Origin: Corallium rubrum
Taxonomy: Eukaryota; Cnidaria; Anthozoa; Scleralcyonacea; Coralliidae
DNA: 64,000 bases
Direction: 5' to 3'
Assembly: GCA_964035015.1 (NCBI GenBank)
Contig: OZ036002.1
Span: 2,704,877-2,768,876 of the forward strand
Below are positions 24,999 to 36,490 of this stretch, piece by piece. Under the pieces are notes generated by a model, which saw only the letters and a program-made list of their open reading frames with translations, had not been told where the DNA came from and searched no databases. Position 1 is the stretch's first letter, and every line of letters begins with the position of its first letter. Both the position numbers and the translations under genes were made by a program.

Positions 24999-25193
24999 TG
25001 TAATATTTATTAAGAATTATATATTAAAACTAAAATAACATAAAATTATAACATAAAACTTATCGTCCTTCTCGAATTGTTCCTCTCTGCTCGCTTTGTT
25101 TTCACGTGTTCGATGGTTGCGCGCGGTTGGGCATGGGCCCTAACTTAAGGTGGACCTTCTCAATTCTATTATAAAGTCAACATGTTCGTTACA
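24999..25193 (-). repeat. BEL/Pao 3' LTR
   Basis: 195 bp with TG..CA ends, reading as identical to 35411-35605. On the minus strand it begins TGTAACGAACATG and ends AATATTACA. Confidence 0.93.
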
Positions 25194-25254
25194 GTCCCGA
25201 GGTTGATCACCCTCGGTGAGCAAATTAAACAAATCTAAACAAGTGTATGTATAA

Positions 25255-28200
25255 CTAATAACATTTCCTTCGATTCAGTTCTCCGAGAACAGCTGCGTTG
25301 CGTTTTGGTCGAGTTGCTTCTTGGTCGGATTGCGTTAGACCTTTAACTTCTTCAGGTTCTTTAACTTCTTCAGGTTCTTTAACTTCTTCAGGTTCTTTAA
25401 CTTCTTCAGGTTCTTTAACTTCTTCAGGTTCTTTAACTTCTTCAGGTTCTTCTGGCTCACTTCGGATTTCTAGAGGAATCAGGTGCTGAATGGGTCTTCG
25501 CAAAATTATGATCCTTTTATTGTCCTTGTTCAAAACCTTGACTTTGGCTGATCGGACAACGTCATCCTTACTTCGAATAAGTATCTCTACCCTGGCTAAC
25601 TTCCAAAAGATACGAGGTGTACTTTCATTCTTAAGGATGACAATGTCTCCAACAGATATCGCAGTGGAACAGCTGGATTGGGCTCTTGACGATTCTCGAA
25701 TACTCAGCAAATATTCCTTCCTCCACTGATCAGTGAAGTTCTTTAGAACTCTGGTTTGGTACTTGGCACGTCTTGTCAGCGATTTGTTGGTACTTACAAT
25801 CTCGCACTGGCTATCGTTTGGAGTCGTTGCAATTCGACGTCCATATATCAAACTTGCAGGCGTAAGAGGATAAGAGATACCTTGCTCATCGTCGTATAAG
25901 TACGTTAACGGACGATTGTTTAAAGTTGCTTCGATTTCGACTAGAATCGTTCGGAGTTCTTCAAACGTCAACGAAGTTCGTCCAATTGATTTCTTCAAAC
26001 AGCGTTTGGTGCTCTTGATTAAACGCTCCCAAAATCCTCCGTGCCAAGGTGCCTTTTCGGTGATGAAGTCCCACATGACGCCTTGATCTGTGAGGTGACG
26101 TTGAACCTTCTCTGCACGAGATATTGCAACTACTTCTTTGGCGGCGGCTTTAAAAGTTTTTGCATTATCGGATATGAGCTTTCTCGGAATTCCTCTTCGG
26201 CTTGCGAAACGGCGAAATGCTTGCAAAAACATGTCTGTAGACAAGTTTTTCAGTAATTCCAAATGGACAGCTCTTGTCGAGGCACATGTGAATAAACATA
26301 CATATGACTTCTCTATTTGTTCATTCTCCTTTATCAGCAACGATCCAGCAAAATCGATACCCGTATTTGTAAATGGTGGTTCGTCGCTAACTCGACTACT
26401 GGGTAGCGATGGTTCTCTTGGACTGGAAAATTACTTTCCTTCAATCTTCTTGCAAGATACACACCCTTTCAATACACGTTTAACAGTTTCTCTTCCTCGT
26501 AGTATCCAATACGATTCTCTAATGCAATTGAGAGTTTCCTTTATTCCGTTGTGATGAACACGTTTATGTTCCTCTAAAATGATGAGCTCTGTAAAGTGAT
26601 GCTTGGACGGTAAAAGAATTGGGTTCTTGGCTTCTGTTGGCATCGTTGAGTTTTCAAGTCGTCCCTCGCAGCGAATTAACTGGTTTACATCGAGAAAGAG
26701 ATTCAGTTGTTTGATTAGCTGGTTCGGATCCTTATGGCATGTGTTCAAACGTTGAATTTCTTCAGAGAATGCTGCAGACTGGATGCTTCCTATCCATAGA
26801 TTCTCGGCTTCTTTCAGGTTTTCTGCGTTCAGTTGCGTACTCCCTATGGCGTTCTCTTGACCTTTCATTCTTCTCACAAATCGTAGAACCAATGCAGTAA
26901 CTCGTAACAACTTCGTCTTGGAGTTATAATGGTTACAGTTCATTATTGCTCCGATATTGGCGTGCGAGAACAATCTGTCGGTTTCGGCTGCGAGATATGG
27001 CGTAGTCAAAGTATGCGTCACCGTTGTGGGATTCTTTACTACTTCTTCCATCGAGGACTCGGTTTCTTTGATGTCGGCTCCTTGCGGCCATTCTGATTCG
27101 GGATTGAACAGAAATTCGGGGCCCTTCCACCATCGTTTTTCGTCTACTAAATCGCTTGCATTCAATCCACGCGAAGGAAGATCTGCGGGATTCTGTACGC
27201 CCGGGCAATGTCTCCACGACGCTTGTGTTGTACTCTCACGAATTTCTTTCACTCTTGTCATCACGTACTGCTTCCATGGTTTAGCATTTTTGATCCAATA
27301 TAACACTGTCATGGAGTCGACCCAGTGCACGGTTTTCACATCCTGAGGTAGTTGCAAGGCGTTCTTGACGGTATTTGCCAGTCTTACGAGAATGTTAGCA
27401 CCAAGTAATTCCAGTCTAGGAATACTTTGCTTCTTCAGTGGCGCGACCCTCGTCTTTGCTGCGATTAAATTTACATCCACAAGACCATTGGTGTATTGCG
27501 ATCGGAGATATATGGCAGCTGCATATGCTCTTTCTGACGCGTCGCTGAAGCAATGAAGTTGGGTCGACTGTAAAAGGTTATTCATCTCGAAGTAACATCT
27601 TGGTACGCACACATTGTTCAGAGTTTGAAGTTCTGATATCAGTAAATTCCATTTATTTAAGTGTTCGTCACTCAATGCATTATCCCATTCGATGTTTTCG
27701 TTGCAAAGCAGTTGGAATAAGACTTTCCACTGAATAGTGAATGGACTCAGCAAACCAAGTGGGTCGAATATTTTCGCTGAAATCTTCAACAACGATCTCT
27801 TTGTTGCTGGAAGTGATTTGGCTTGATTGGCAAGATCGGAAAAGTTGAACTCAAGTTGATCTGAAGTTGTGTTCCAAATAGAACCCAGTACCTTGACGGT
27901 GTCGTTGTTAGAGTTGATTGATGGTCCGGTCACGGTCTTTGCATACGACTCATCTTCTTCTGTGACTGATTTCGTGCTTGTTGGCGTTGGTAGAATTCCT
28001 TGAGATACCTTGTCATCCGAAATTTTCTCATGTAGATAACTCGAATTCGTGTTCCACTTTCGTAGATTAAATGCTCCCTTTTGCATGATCAATTTGGCAT
28101 TCGAAGATAGTTCAAGCACTTCCTTCTCATTGCCTGCACCTGACACAAGATCATCTACGTAGAGAGAATTCTTCAGCAGCTCGATTAATTGAGGATCGAA

Positions 28201-29445
28201 TTCTTTCTGTGTGTCCAAGTGATGACGGATTGTTGAACCTAGAATAGCTGGAGATGGTCGGAGCCCAAACACTAGTCGAGTGAATCGTAACTGTAAGAGT
28301 TCTGAGTTCAGTTTGTTCGGGTCCTTAAGCCACAGGAAACGCAACATATCCTTATTTGCGTCGTTAATCGCCACCATGAGAAAAGCTTTTTCGATATCTG
28401 CGGTTAGGCCAATCTTATGCCATCTAAACTTGACAAGTGTGTTGAATAACTGTGGGGTGAAATTGGGTCCCGTCTCTAGACAATCGTTCAACGAATACTC
28501 TCGGTCTGGTGGCTTGGCTGATCCATCATACACAATGCGTAGCTTGGTCGTTTTACGATCTCTCCGGATGACTGCATGATGAGGTAAATAATGAACAGAT
28601 TCACTGTCCGAATTCTCAATCTCTTCGTCAGGAACCCTTTCTACGATTCCATTTCGTATCTGCTCTTGAAGGATCTGGTCATACTCTTGCAATAACGCTG
28701 GCTGATGCAACATCTTCCGCTGTAGTGATCTGAGACGCTTTACACACAACTGGTAGTCACTTGGTATCATGGGGAAATCGTCCTTCCATGGTAACTCCAC
28801 TTCATATCGTTCTCCGTTAAAACGTACACCTTCGTTGAATGTTTCAATCGATTCTTTACACTCCGGATCATTCTTGATTCCAATCGCTTCGGTCTCCCAG
28901 AATTTCTTCAACGTGTCAACGAGTGGATCTTGGGTTGTCTCAAACTGGCTGTCACAAGTTCCTGATATAATCAGATTCGTTCTGCTGGTTTCGTTGTACA
29001 AGGCATCATTGGCTGGTCCTGATAGAAGCCATCCAAATTTACTGTCGATCGCTACAGGGCCAAACTCTCCTCGAACTGTGTCACCTCCAATGATGTCCCA
29101 ATAGTAGTCCGATCCGATGAGGACATCAACAGAATCGTTAGAATCAGAACTGTCTGCCAGCTGTAATCCTTGCAAATGGGGGTAATTATCCACTTCAATC
29201 TTCGTAGACAGAGGCGAGCAAATGACTGGAAAGTTGAGTGCAGAAATCATAACACTCTCGTCTTTGTTGCTTCGGAGCAACAATGGCAACACTTCACATT
29301 TCTGTTTTCGATAGTTCCTTTCACCAAAAGTGTTGAGGTGAAGTGTTTCGGTCTTCTTGGGCTTTAAGTTTAGTCTTGACTTAAGGCTGTCAGTGATGTA
29401 GGATCGTTGACTTCCACTGTCGAATAATATTTTCACTTTTGTAGA
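25255..29445 (-). pseudogene. pol: BEL/Pao pol with one internal stop
   Basis: One minus frame runs from just after the gag stop to 25255, with a single TAA at 26431-26433. Domains in order: retropepsin-like protease (LFDSGSQRSYI), reverse transcriptase (LTADIEKAFL, then SLYVDDLVSGA with the catalytic YVDD), RNase H region (WVDSMTVLYW), integrase zinc-binding region (HH..C..C, ending CVSCKKIEGK), and integrase core (SDNAKTF, then GFWERL). The C-terminal tail has six tandem copies of EVKEPE. The gag stop is TAG in the same frame, so pol would be made by stop-codon readthrough rather than frameshift (inference). The TAA lies between the zinc-binding and core parts of integrase and would truncate the polyprotein before integration functions. 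Confidence 0.9.
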
Positions 29446-30417
29446 CTAAGACCCATCTTGATTCGTTGCTGTAGCAGTTGCTGTTTGTAACATAACTCCT
29501 CCCTTCATTTTGGCACTCGTTGTGATGGTGGTCTGTTGTACATGAACAGTGTGGGTTTTAGGGTTTTGGTTCTCGGTTGAAGGAGCTGCTGGCTGGGTCA
29601 AAGGATTGGAAACTTGTGCTTCTTCATCTCTTTTAGTTGGGGCTGCTGACTCCTTTGAAATAGGTTTCATACCTTGGAATTGTTGGTTGCAGATAGACTG
29701 ATGATGTCTGCCATTACACCGTCTACAGGCCCTTTGTGGAGGACACTGAATACTTCGATGTCCTGGTTTTAGACAGACAAAACATCTTCGTTCCCTTTTT
29801 AGAATTTCCAGACGAGCATGCACTTCACTCACTTTGTTACAGGAGGCAGAATAATGGTTGCCAGAACAATAAACACATTGGATTTGATTTCCTGTTGTGC
29901 GAGCTCCATTAACCAGCAATGCAGCGGCAGTGGAGGGCTTTGTCGATGGATTCTTGGGTTTCTCAGAGGTTATCTTTATGCCTTCACTTATCTCTCGTGC
30001 CTCAACTTCCTTTTGGATAACAGTCAAGAGATCTGATATTTTCCACACGTCTTGGGCTGTATTTCTTGCAATCTGAATTCGAACATCTTGTGGCAATTTG
30101 GACATAACAACAGGTATTAAGAGGCTTCCATACTGGCTTGAATTAACCCCCAGGGCTTCTAACCCCCGGACATTGATACTAATCTTATCATAGACAAATC
30201 GTAGTTGTGAGGCTTTGTCACCTGTACATGCTGGGATTTTGAGTAGTTCATCCATATGTGTAGAAATAATATGCTGGGTATTACCAAAACGTTGGTGTAA
30301 TATATCGATGGCTGACTGATAATTGTTCTCTGATAGGGTTAGTCCTTGTATGGCCCGTGAGGCCTGTCCCTCTAATAAGGAGTTCAAGTGATTAAATTTG
30401 TCGATTTTCGACAAATA
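29446..30417 (-). CDS. gag: BEL/Pao gag, 3' part
   Basis: This encodes the C-terminal capsid/nucleocapsid region. Three cysteine-histidine knuckles are visible (CVYCSGNHYSASC, CFVCLKPGHRSIQC, CRRCNGRHHQSIC), as is usual for Pao-clade Gag. It ends at TAG (29446-29448), in frame with pol. Its 5' continuation is at 34766-35376, beyond the nested element. Confidence 0.88.
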   Translation of the reverse strand, partial: YLSKIDKFNHLNSLLEGQASRAIQGLTLSENNYQSAIDILHQRFGNTQHIISTHMDELLKIPACTGDKASQLRFVYDKISINVRGLEALGVNSSQYGSLLIPVVMSKLPQDVRIQIARNTAQDVWKISDLLTVIQKEVEAREISEGIKITSEKPKNPSTKPSTAAALLVNGARTTGNQIQCVYCSGNHYSASCNKVSEVHARLEILKRERRCFVCLKPGHRSIQCPPQRACRRCNGRHHQSICNQQFQGMKPISKESAAPTKRDEEAQVSNPLTQPAAPSTENQNPKTHTVHVQQTTITTSAKMKGGVMLQTATATATNQDGS

Positions 30418-30439
30418 CACAGCAAAATCCAAAATTCTT

Positions 30440-30920
30440 ATCAAGAATAATATTCTTGCTATTTACTTGTTTCAAGCAATGAATCACTCAAAATAAGAAA
30501 TTGAGTAAAAATTTTCTTGACAAGAATTGTAATTTTCTTAAAACAAGAATAAAAGTACTTATGAAGAAAAAATCATTTCTCGCCATTTTCTTATTTCAAG
30601 CAATAAATTACTTGAAATAAGAAATCAAGTAAAATTTTTCTTAGCAAGAAAAATAATGTTCTTAAAACAAGAATAAACGTACTTATCAAGAAAAAAGTAT
30701 TTTCTTGCCACTTTCTTGTTTCAAGCAATGAAGTACTTGAAATAAGAAATCAAGTAAAATTTTTCTTAGCATGAACTATAACGTCCTTAAAACAAGAATA
30801 AACGTACTTATCAAGAAAAACATATTTTCTTGCCACTTCCTTGTTTCAAGCAATAAAGTACTTGAAATAAGAAATCAAGTAAAAATTTTCTTAGCATGAA
30901 CTATAACGTTCTTAAAACAA
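30440..30920 (+). repeat. Subterminal tandem repeats, period about 120 bp
   Basis: Four tandem units each contain TTCTTGTTTCAAGCAATGAA, CTTGAAATAAGAAATCAAG and CTTAAAACAAGAATAAACGT. The right subterminal zone (34435-34745) carries related but more degenerate words (AAACAAGTA, TTCTTGACAAGAAT). These would be transposase-binding arrays if the CACTA-like assignment is right. Confidence 0.8.
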
Positions 30921-31209
30921 GTCATGTCAATTTGTTTACATTCTTCTCACAATATCTTTTCAGTTTTCACTATATTTTAAACAAACTATAGAGCAATTAC
31001 CAAAAACTGATTTTAGATCTTCGGCAATCTCGTACACAGAGCCTGCGATCCTTTTGGCCAGAATGGACGAGAATGCGCGCCGTTGCCTGGTGATGAACCC
31101 GCAGTGCATCATGGTAATGTGTCACCTTAGTATTCCCTCGGCGACGTCGTGTTGTTCTCGTTTATTTAGCTGTTTTATTGCTTATTTGACTGAATCTTTT
31201 TCGACTAAA

Positions 31210-34200
31210 ATGAGTTCATTACTTGAGAGTATTCGCCATGCCGCTGGTCAACAGGCAGCTAAAGTATTTGAAGGTACGAATATCGAGACTTGTCTTGACT
31301 AAACTTTGTTTTCTTGGCTGTCCATTTGTCGACATAATGACATGTTGTCTTAAGATTGTTGTTATTCTGTTGTGGACTGATTTATTTTATACCTCGATAT
31401 AGATGCTGAATTTACCAAGGACGAGGAAATTCAAGAGCTGTGTTACGACGGCCCAAAGGAGCTTTTTCCAGGATGCGGTGCGAAAACGTTGATCCTCAGG
31501 TCCAAAATTTGGAAAAGAATCTCATCATCTTTGGTAAGTCTATTAAAGTCATGGCCACTCTTTGATTTGCACTTTGCAGCTGTACTTTGCTCTTTGTCTT
31601 CCTTGTGAAGTTAGTTAATTACTACTGTTTAGTAACAATAATTTTATGATGGAGTAGTTTTATTTTTCAACTATTACATAAAGAGGATTGTATTTTGAAT
31701 GCTTAATAAAGGGGCAGTGCCACGCTATATTTAGCATTTTTTAAATTAACCAAAATTGTCCTAAAACTGAAAAAAACAACAAAAAGAATGGTTTTAAACA
31801 CAAGATAAACACAAAAGTAATACGATAAACCTGCACAGAAGTTTGGATGGTCGAGATTGAGCGAGGATTGAAACGGATTGCAAATGTCATTTTGATTTCT
31901 TGTTAGGCTAACAAATTCAAGCCCGATCAAATTTAGGTAATTTTGCCAAAACTTGGTCTTTATTGTTCGGAAATCCTCCATAGTTGTTTTATGACTCATA
32001 ATTGGACCGTTTACAATTTTAAGTTTTAAGTTCACAGCTCGAAACGTGAGGAAAAGACATTTTTGACTTACACGAGCAAGTTTTATTTTGCAAATTTCTT
32101 GCCAAATAAACTTGCTCTTGTAAATGAGCAACAATATTTTATAACAACATTTTATGAATGAAAAATAATAAAATAAGGCAAAGAAACTCAAAAAAAGAAA
32201 CGTTTGGCAAAAGTCTAATTTCCTAATAGCACAGCAATCAGGGTTTGAATCAACAGTGTGCAATTTGCACATCATTTTGTTCGAAACAAAGAAAACTTCA
32301 TATCACTTTGCAAAAAAATGTGCTAAAATTCTTGACAAGTACATGGACCGGCTAAGGCCATGCAAGTCTCCTCAGATTCAGTGTTGTCTAAAGGCCCGTT
32401 TACACATGTGATTTATGATGCGAGGAATATCGCAAACGTCTAATTTAGATGCATGTTAAGCAGTAAAGTAGTCAGAGGATCAGTGCTGTGGCAAACCTAG
32501 CTCATGTAGTCATATAGATATGAAATAGTTAGGATGTAGCTAGTTGAATAAGATTCTATGCATCTGGTACAGTATACATAATAATTATTTTTCAATTTTC
32601 TTTTTACATTATTAGATAGTGACGATGATGATGAATATCCTGATGAGGTAATGGCACGTCGTTACAGTTCCTCAAAAAAGGAGAGCCAAAAAACCAAACC
32701 AAATGTGCAAGTGATTAACAGTTATTTGAATAAGGAATTTCGGAGCAGATGAAATTGGCTTCGCTCTACTACAGGCCAACACTGGTGTCAAGAATTTTTT
32801 AAAACATATCCATGCTTCAAGGATCATGTGGAGGTATTGAATACATGTGTACTTTTGTTTGGTTTTCTTTTTGTTATAGGTTGTTTTTTTCCTCGCTCAT
32901 GCAGAGGCTCTTCCAGTGAAAGACTGAACAGACAATAAGATATAGTTTTGCCATGCTCAGGCTGTTTCAGTGAAAGATCCTTGTGCAGTCAGTGTTTGAT
33001 AATGTTCTTGGGCTAACACCATTTTAATATAAATAGTTTCTCTTAAGCAGACATTCAATGATGACTATTGCTCATAGAAAACTATGGGGCTGCTACTTAA
33101 GTGTGGGAGGTGGAAAGGGCATAAGGTGGCCGAGGCCAGAAAAAAAAGGCCACTTTAATTTATGCATGCAAAGGATCTATTACTGATTTAGACATGTTTG
33201 TGAGTTAAAACAGAAAGATATTCACTTAAATCCCTTGAGATTTTATCTGACTTGAGGTTAAAACAGAAAGATACAGTATTCACTTAAATCCCTTGATATT
33301 TTATCTGACTTGAGCTTTATAAATAGGAATGCAATTGGAATGAACCTTTAGTTATTTGTTTCCGTTCTGTTTTTTGGGTCACAGATTGTCGAAGAGGTTT
33401 GCAGGTGTTGAAAGCAGCCAGAGAGCAACAACCGAACTGCTTTTTTAGAAGAGTGTGTGGAACGGCTTGCTTTAAAAATGGAGTACATACTGTACTATAG
33501 AATATCAAAGAAGAATATACAGCATCTTATGAGCCTTAGTCTGAGTAAGTTACTTTTTTTATGAATATATACATGGTATTTATTCTTCCGGTTTTGGAGA
33601 TATTTTAATATTAATTTTTACTGCAGTGCTAAGCAAGGGTATAATTATCTGTTTTGTAAGATACTGTATGTGGTGAAACACTCAAGTTTGTTTCATTTTC
33701 TTTCTCCTTTATAGACGCTAAGATTCTTCACATGCTGAAAAATATTGCTTTGATTTTCCCTGGAAAGCAAGAAAAAGCTTTAAAAAAGTTACTGAAGTTG
33801 TTTATAACATTAAGGTAAAGTGCTCGAATTTCTTTTGTCAGATTTGAAATAACTGTTAAATCCTCAAGGGGCCCCAGAATCATTTATAAGTTAAAGTTTT
33901 TTAGAGTACAAATTCCTGTATTTTGTCATGCACAAGACATGACTTAAATACTGAATAACTGTGGACATTATTATGTAGTCAACTAATCACTCTCTTCTAG
34001 GTAGGACCATGAAGATCCAGAGGAATGGTCGGTAGGGAGAAAGAGTGATACACCTGTGATGCTTTTGGCCAAGAAGTGTGTGCATCTGATTGTTTGTCAA
34101 CGAATTGTGTCGACAGTTGAAACTAGAAATCTGAAAGAAGCAGTGGTGGCGTATATTGCTTTATATTACTTATTAGATTTCGACTATCCTTCCTCACATG

Positions 34201-34322
34201 AGCTTGCTTTTACTTTGCTGCAGTTTTTCTTTTTTGACGATCAAGTGATACCTACAGATTTGAACAAATCCTTTAATTCTGTACTTTCTGACTTCCAGAA
34301 ATTTGAAAAAAGCCATGAATAA
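31210..34322 (+). CDS. SAMD3-like cargo gene in the nested transposon (exons partly resolved)
   Basis: Visible exons: 31210-31273 (MSSLLESIRHAAGQQ...), 31403-31533 (GPKELFPGCGAKTLILRSKI), a short acidic exon from 32616 (DSDDDDEYPDE), a helical piece ending near 33546, about 33715-33814 (MLKNIALIFPGKQEKALKKL), and a last exon from about 34007 to the stop at 34320-34322. The last exon contains ALYYLLDFDYPSSHELAFTLLQ, which resembles the C-terminal region of SAMD3-like proteins (FGLIYALNLDYP-type motif; recalled, not searched). The first two exons join in frame. The acidic exon does not join cleanly, so either an exon is missing from my model or the gene has a frameshift. The gene is entirely inside the TA-inserted element and travelled with it. 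Function unknown; no DDE catalytic core seen. Confidence 0.5.
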
Positions 34323-34765
34323 TCATTTAAATAATCTTTTTAGTGCTATGTTTACTTTTTATCATTATATGCATGACTACAGTTAAAATATTTAATCAAA
34401 ATTGGTATTTAATATTATATATATGTTAAATAAAATTTCTTATTCTAAGAAAATTATTACTTATATACTATAAGTAATTTTTTTCTAACTAAGTAAAAAT
34501 GTACTTGCCATTCTGACAAGCAAATTTTTACTAAGCAATATTCTTCTTAAAACTAGCAATTATTTTCTTAAAATAAGTAATTTTATTCTTGCTAAGAAAA
34601 AAATTCTTGACAAGAATTCTTGCTAAGAAAAAAATTCTTAACAAGAATTCTAACCAAGAATATTTTACTTGCTATTCTGACTAGCAACAATTTACTTGTT
34701 TTGAGCAATTTCTTGCTCAAAACAAGTATTTTTTTTCTTAAAATAAGAATCGCAATTTTGCTGTG

Positions 34766-35376
34766 TAGTTATTGGTATGAATTGCACTATTAAAACTGTC
34801 CCAAAAAGTTCTCCACTGAGTTATTTCACCACGAAACTTTGGTAAGACAAGCTTTGGTAACTTTGATCGGTTTGGGGGCAATACTGGCACGGGATTATCA
34901 TTATTCACAGAAGATTGTTGATTAACTGTACCTGTCATTTCAGCTGTCGGTTGACTCGGCGATACGGATTCGTTTGTGACGTTATTGGACGTCCCAGGTG
35001 CCATTTGTTCGGGTTGTTGCTGCTCTGTCGTAGGTACATTGTCGGGTTTCTTTCGTTGAACTTCCTTTGGTGCTTCATCGCGCGTTTCCTCAATTATATG
35101 TCGTTGTGTGTCCAAAACTCGCGATATTAAATCATCTGCTTCTTCGATTTCGTTTTCGATGTCTCCAACTTCGCAAGTATCGATCACTTTCTCGTCCAAT
35201 GCCTTTACAATTTTCAACTTCTCCTCGAGTAAATCGGTTATCGTTTTCAATCGTCCTCGGTTCAAATCCTCCTCCTTCAATAGTCCTTCGGCTTCGTTAA
35301 TCAACTTCGTTATGACTCCTCGATTCCCACCACGTACAGCTCGTATTCGTGTTAAATTTTCCTTATTCTCGCTCAT
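34766..35376 (-). CDS. gag: BEL/Pao gag, 5' part
   Basis: The start is at 35376 (MSENKENLTRIRAVRGG), 17 bp inside the primer-binding site. A charged, coiled-coil-like N-terminus leads to LPKLVLPKFRGEITQWRTFW, the DUF1759 signature of Pao-type Gag. The frame is cut at 34766 by the nested transposon, after which the reading is foreign. Confidence 0.88.
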
Positions 35377-35392
35377 TTTTCGTTGGAGTACA

Positions 35393-35410
35393 GCCCCACG
35401 TTGGGCGCCA
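35393..35410 (-). promoter_or_regulatory. BEL/Pao primer-binding site (tRNA-Lys type)
   Basis: On the minus strand TGGCGCCCAACGTGGGGC lies immediately after the 5' LTR. It matches the recalled primer-binding site complementary to the 3' end of tRNA-Lys(1,2). Confidence 0.85.
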
Positions 35411-35605
35411 TGTAATATTTATTAAGAATTATATATTAAAACTAAAATAACATAAAATTATAACATAAAACTTATCGTCCTTCTCGAATTGTTCCTCTCT
35501 GCTCGCTTTGTTTTCACGTGTTCGATGGTTGCGCGCGGTTGGGCATGGGCCCTAACTTAAGGTGGACCTTCTCAATTCTATTATAAAGTCAACATGTTCG
35601 TTACA
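35411..35605 (-). repeat. BEL/Pao 5' LTR
   Basis: 195 bp, indistinguishable by eye from 24999-25193. It is followed on the right by the CATTC target duplication. Confidence 0.93.
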
Positions 35606-35890
35606 CATTCTGCTGAGAGGTGCGACAGAGAAGAATCAGAAGACAATTTATAGAAGACACGACTTAAGCTGAAAAAGGTAAAGCTTCTTAACAATATACT
35701 GTAAATTGATTTTCTTCAGATTCAAAGTCTGCATGGGCGTTTTTTCAGAAAACCGATCAACGGAGCCTTCTGGCGAACGAGGGAGAAACAACACGCAACG
35801 AAGGCAAAATGGAAAGTGGGTGTTGTCGTGTAATAACTAAATGCATCTATTATCTTTTTTAGCTGCGGTTTGTTGTTGGATTATGGATTT
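35606..35890 (+). pseudogene. Duplicated first-exon-like segment, copy B (right half)
   Basis: This continues copy B after the BEL insertion: GAGAGGTGCGACAGAGAAGA, a GTAAAGCTTCTTAAC donor region, then a second block (GCCTTCTGGCGAACGAGGGA, counterpart of 12150-12200) and a TTTTTTAGCTGCGGTTT acceptor-like word, as at 12325. Loss of the ATG plus the retrotransposon insertion make this copy dead. Confidence 0.6.
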
Positions 35891-36060
35891 AAGCAGTGAA
35901 ATGCATATTACTAGCTTCTAATAAGAAACGCTTGCTACGCAGGCTAGAATGTTACCAAAATATCAAAATTCGAATAACGTCACACGATTCAGCAAGCCCA
36001 CACTAGTGTTGCAATTTCACACTACAAAATGTAAAACATGAACTTATCAGAAATAATCAA

Positions 36061-36490
36061 TAGACGACTTTCAGGCTCATGCGCAGTAGCAACTTTACTT
36101 CAAATTTTCATCGGAGGTAAAAACAACTGTTTTAGCTGGAAAGATCATATTAAAAATAGTAAAAGTGCAAAGTTTAAAATAAATCGGACAAATAGTGCGA
36201 AAGCTACGCTCTTCGGAAGTTTTGCTCTCCACTAGGGATTTAATAGGGATTTTGGCTTGGCGTGCAACTCCCGCCCGCCAAGCCAAAATCCCTATTAAAT
36301 CACTAATAAATCCCTGTTGGAATGGTCAACTTTCCGCTTGTGAAACTTTTTCCATTTGTTAAGCAATTCGTTTCAAACTTTGCACTTCTACTATTTTCAA
36401 TATGCTCGTTCCAGCTAAAACAGTTGTTTTTATCTCCGACGAAAATTTGAATATTTGTTGCTACTGCGCATGATCGTGAAAGTCGTCTAT
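36061..36490. mobile_element. 430-bp foldback MITE
   Basis: The arms share TAGACGACTTTCA, CATGCGCAGTAGCAAC, AAACAACTGTTTTAGCTGGAA and AAAGTGCAAAGTTT words in inverted order. An inner perfect hairpin (GGGATTTTGGCTTGGCG... at 36242-36300) lies at the centre-left. The left end begins TAGACGACTTTC and the right end is its complement. Confidence 0.75.

Larger units (their letters stand above)
30418..34765. mobile_element. TA-inserted DNA transposon nested in gag
   Basis: The ends are inverted: CACAGCAAAATCC at the left and its counterpart CACAGCAAAATTGCG read inward from the right. TA flanks both sides (30416-30417, 34766-34767). Dropping the element and one TA makes the interrupted gag frame continuous, which fixes the boundaries. 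Subterminal zones are filled with repeated AAATAAGAAATCAAGTAAAA and CTTAAAACAAGAATAAA words. CACAG ends, a 2-bp duplication and dense subterminal repeats resemble animal CACTA/EnSpm (CMC) elements (inference). No transposase was found; the cargo is a SAMD3-like gene. Confidence 0.85.
24999..35605 (-). mobile_element. BEL/Pao LTR retrotransposon with nested insertion
   Basis: 195-bp LTRs bound the element, flanked by CATTC target duplications (24994-24998, 35606-35610). Transcription runs on the minus strand: LTR, primer-binding site, gag (split), pol, LTR. Removing the 4.35 kb nested element leaves about 6.26 kb, normal for BEL/Pao. By eye the LTRs show no difference, implying a recent insertion. 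The copy is defective: gag is split by the nested element and one in-frame TAA interrupts the integrase region. Confidence 0.93.

Noticed and set aside
25298..25489. Plus-strand Ser-Gly-Ser-Leu-Thr repeat ORF
   Set aside because: Antisense shadow of the six EVKEPE units in the BEL/Pao pol tail.
31703..32275. 190-codon minus-strand ORF inside the nested transposon
   Set aside because: Phe/Leu/Lys-rich antisense of AT-rich intron sequence; no motif, and it opposes the exon-bearing strand.
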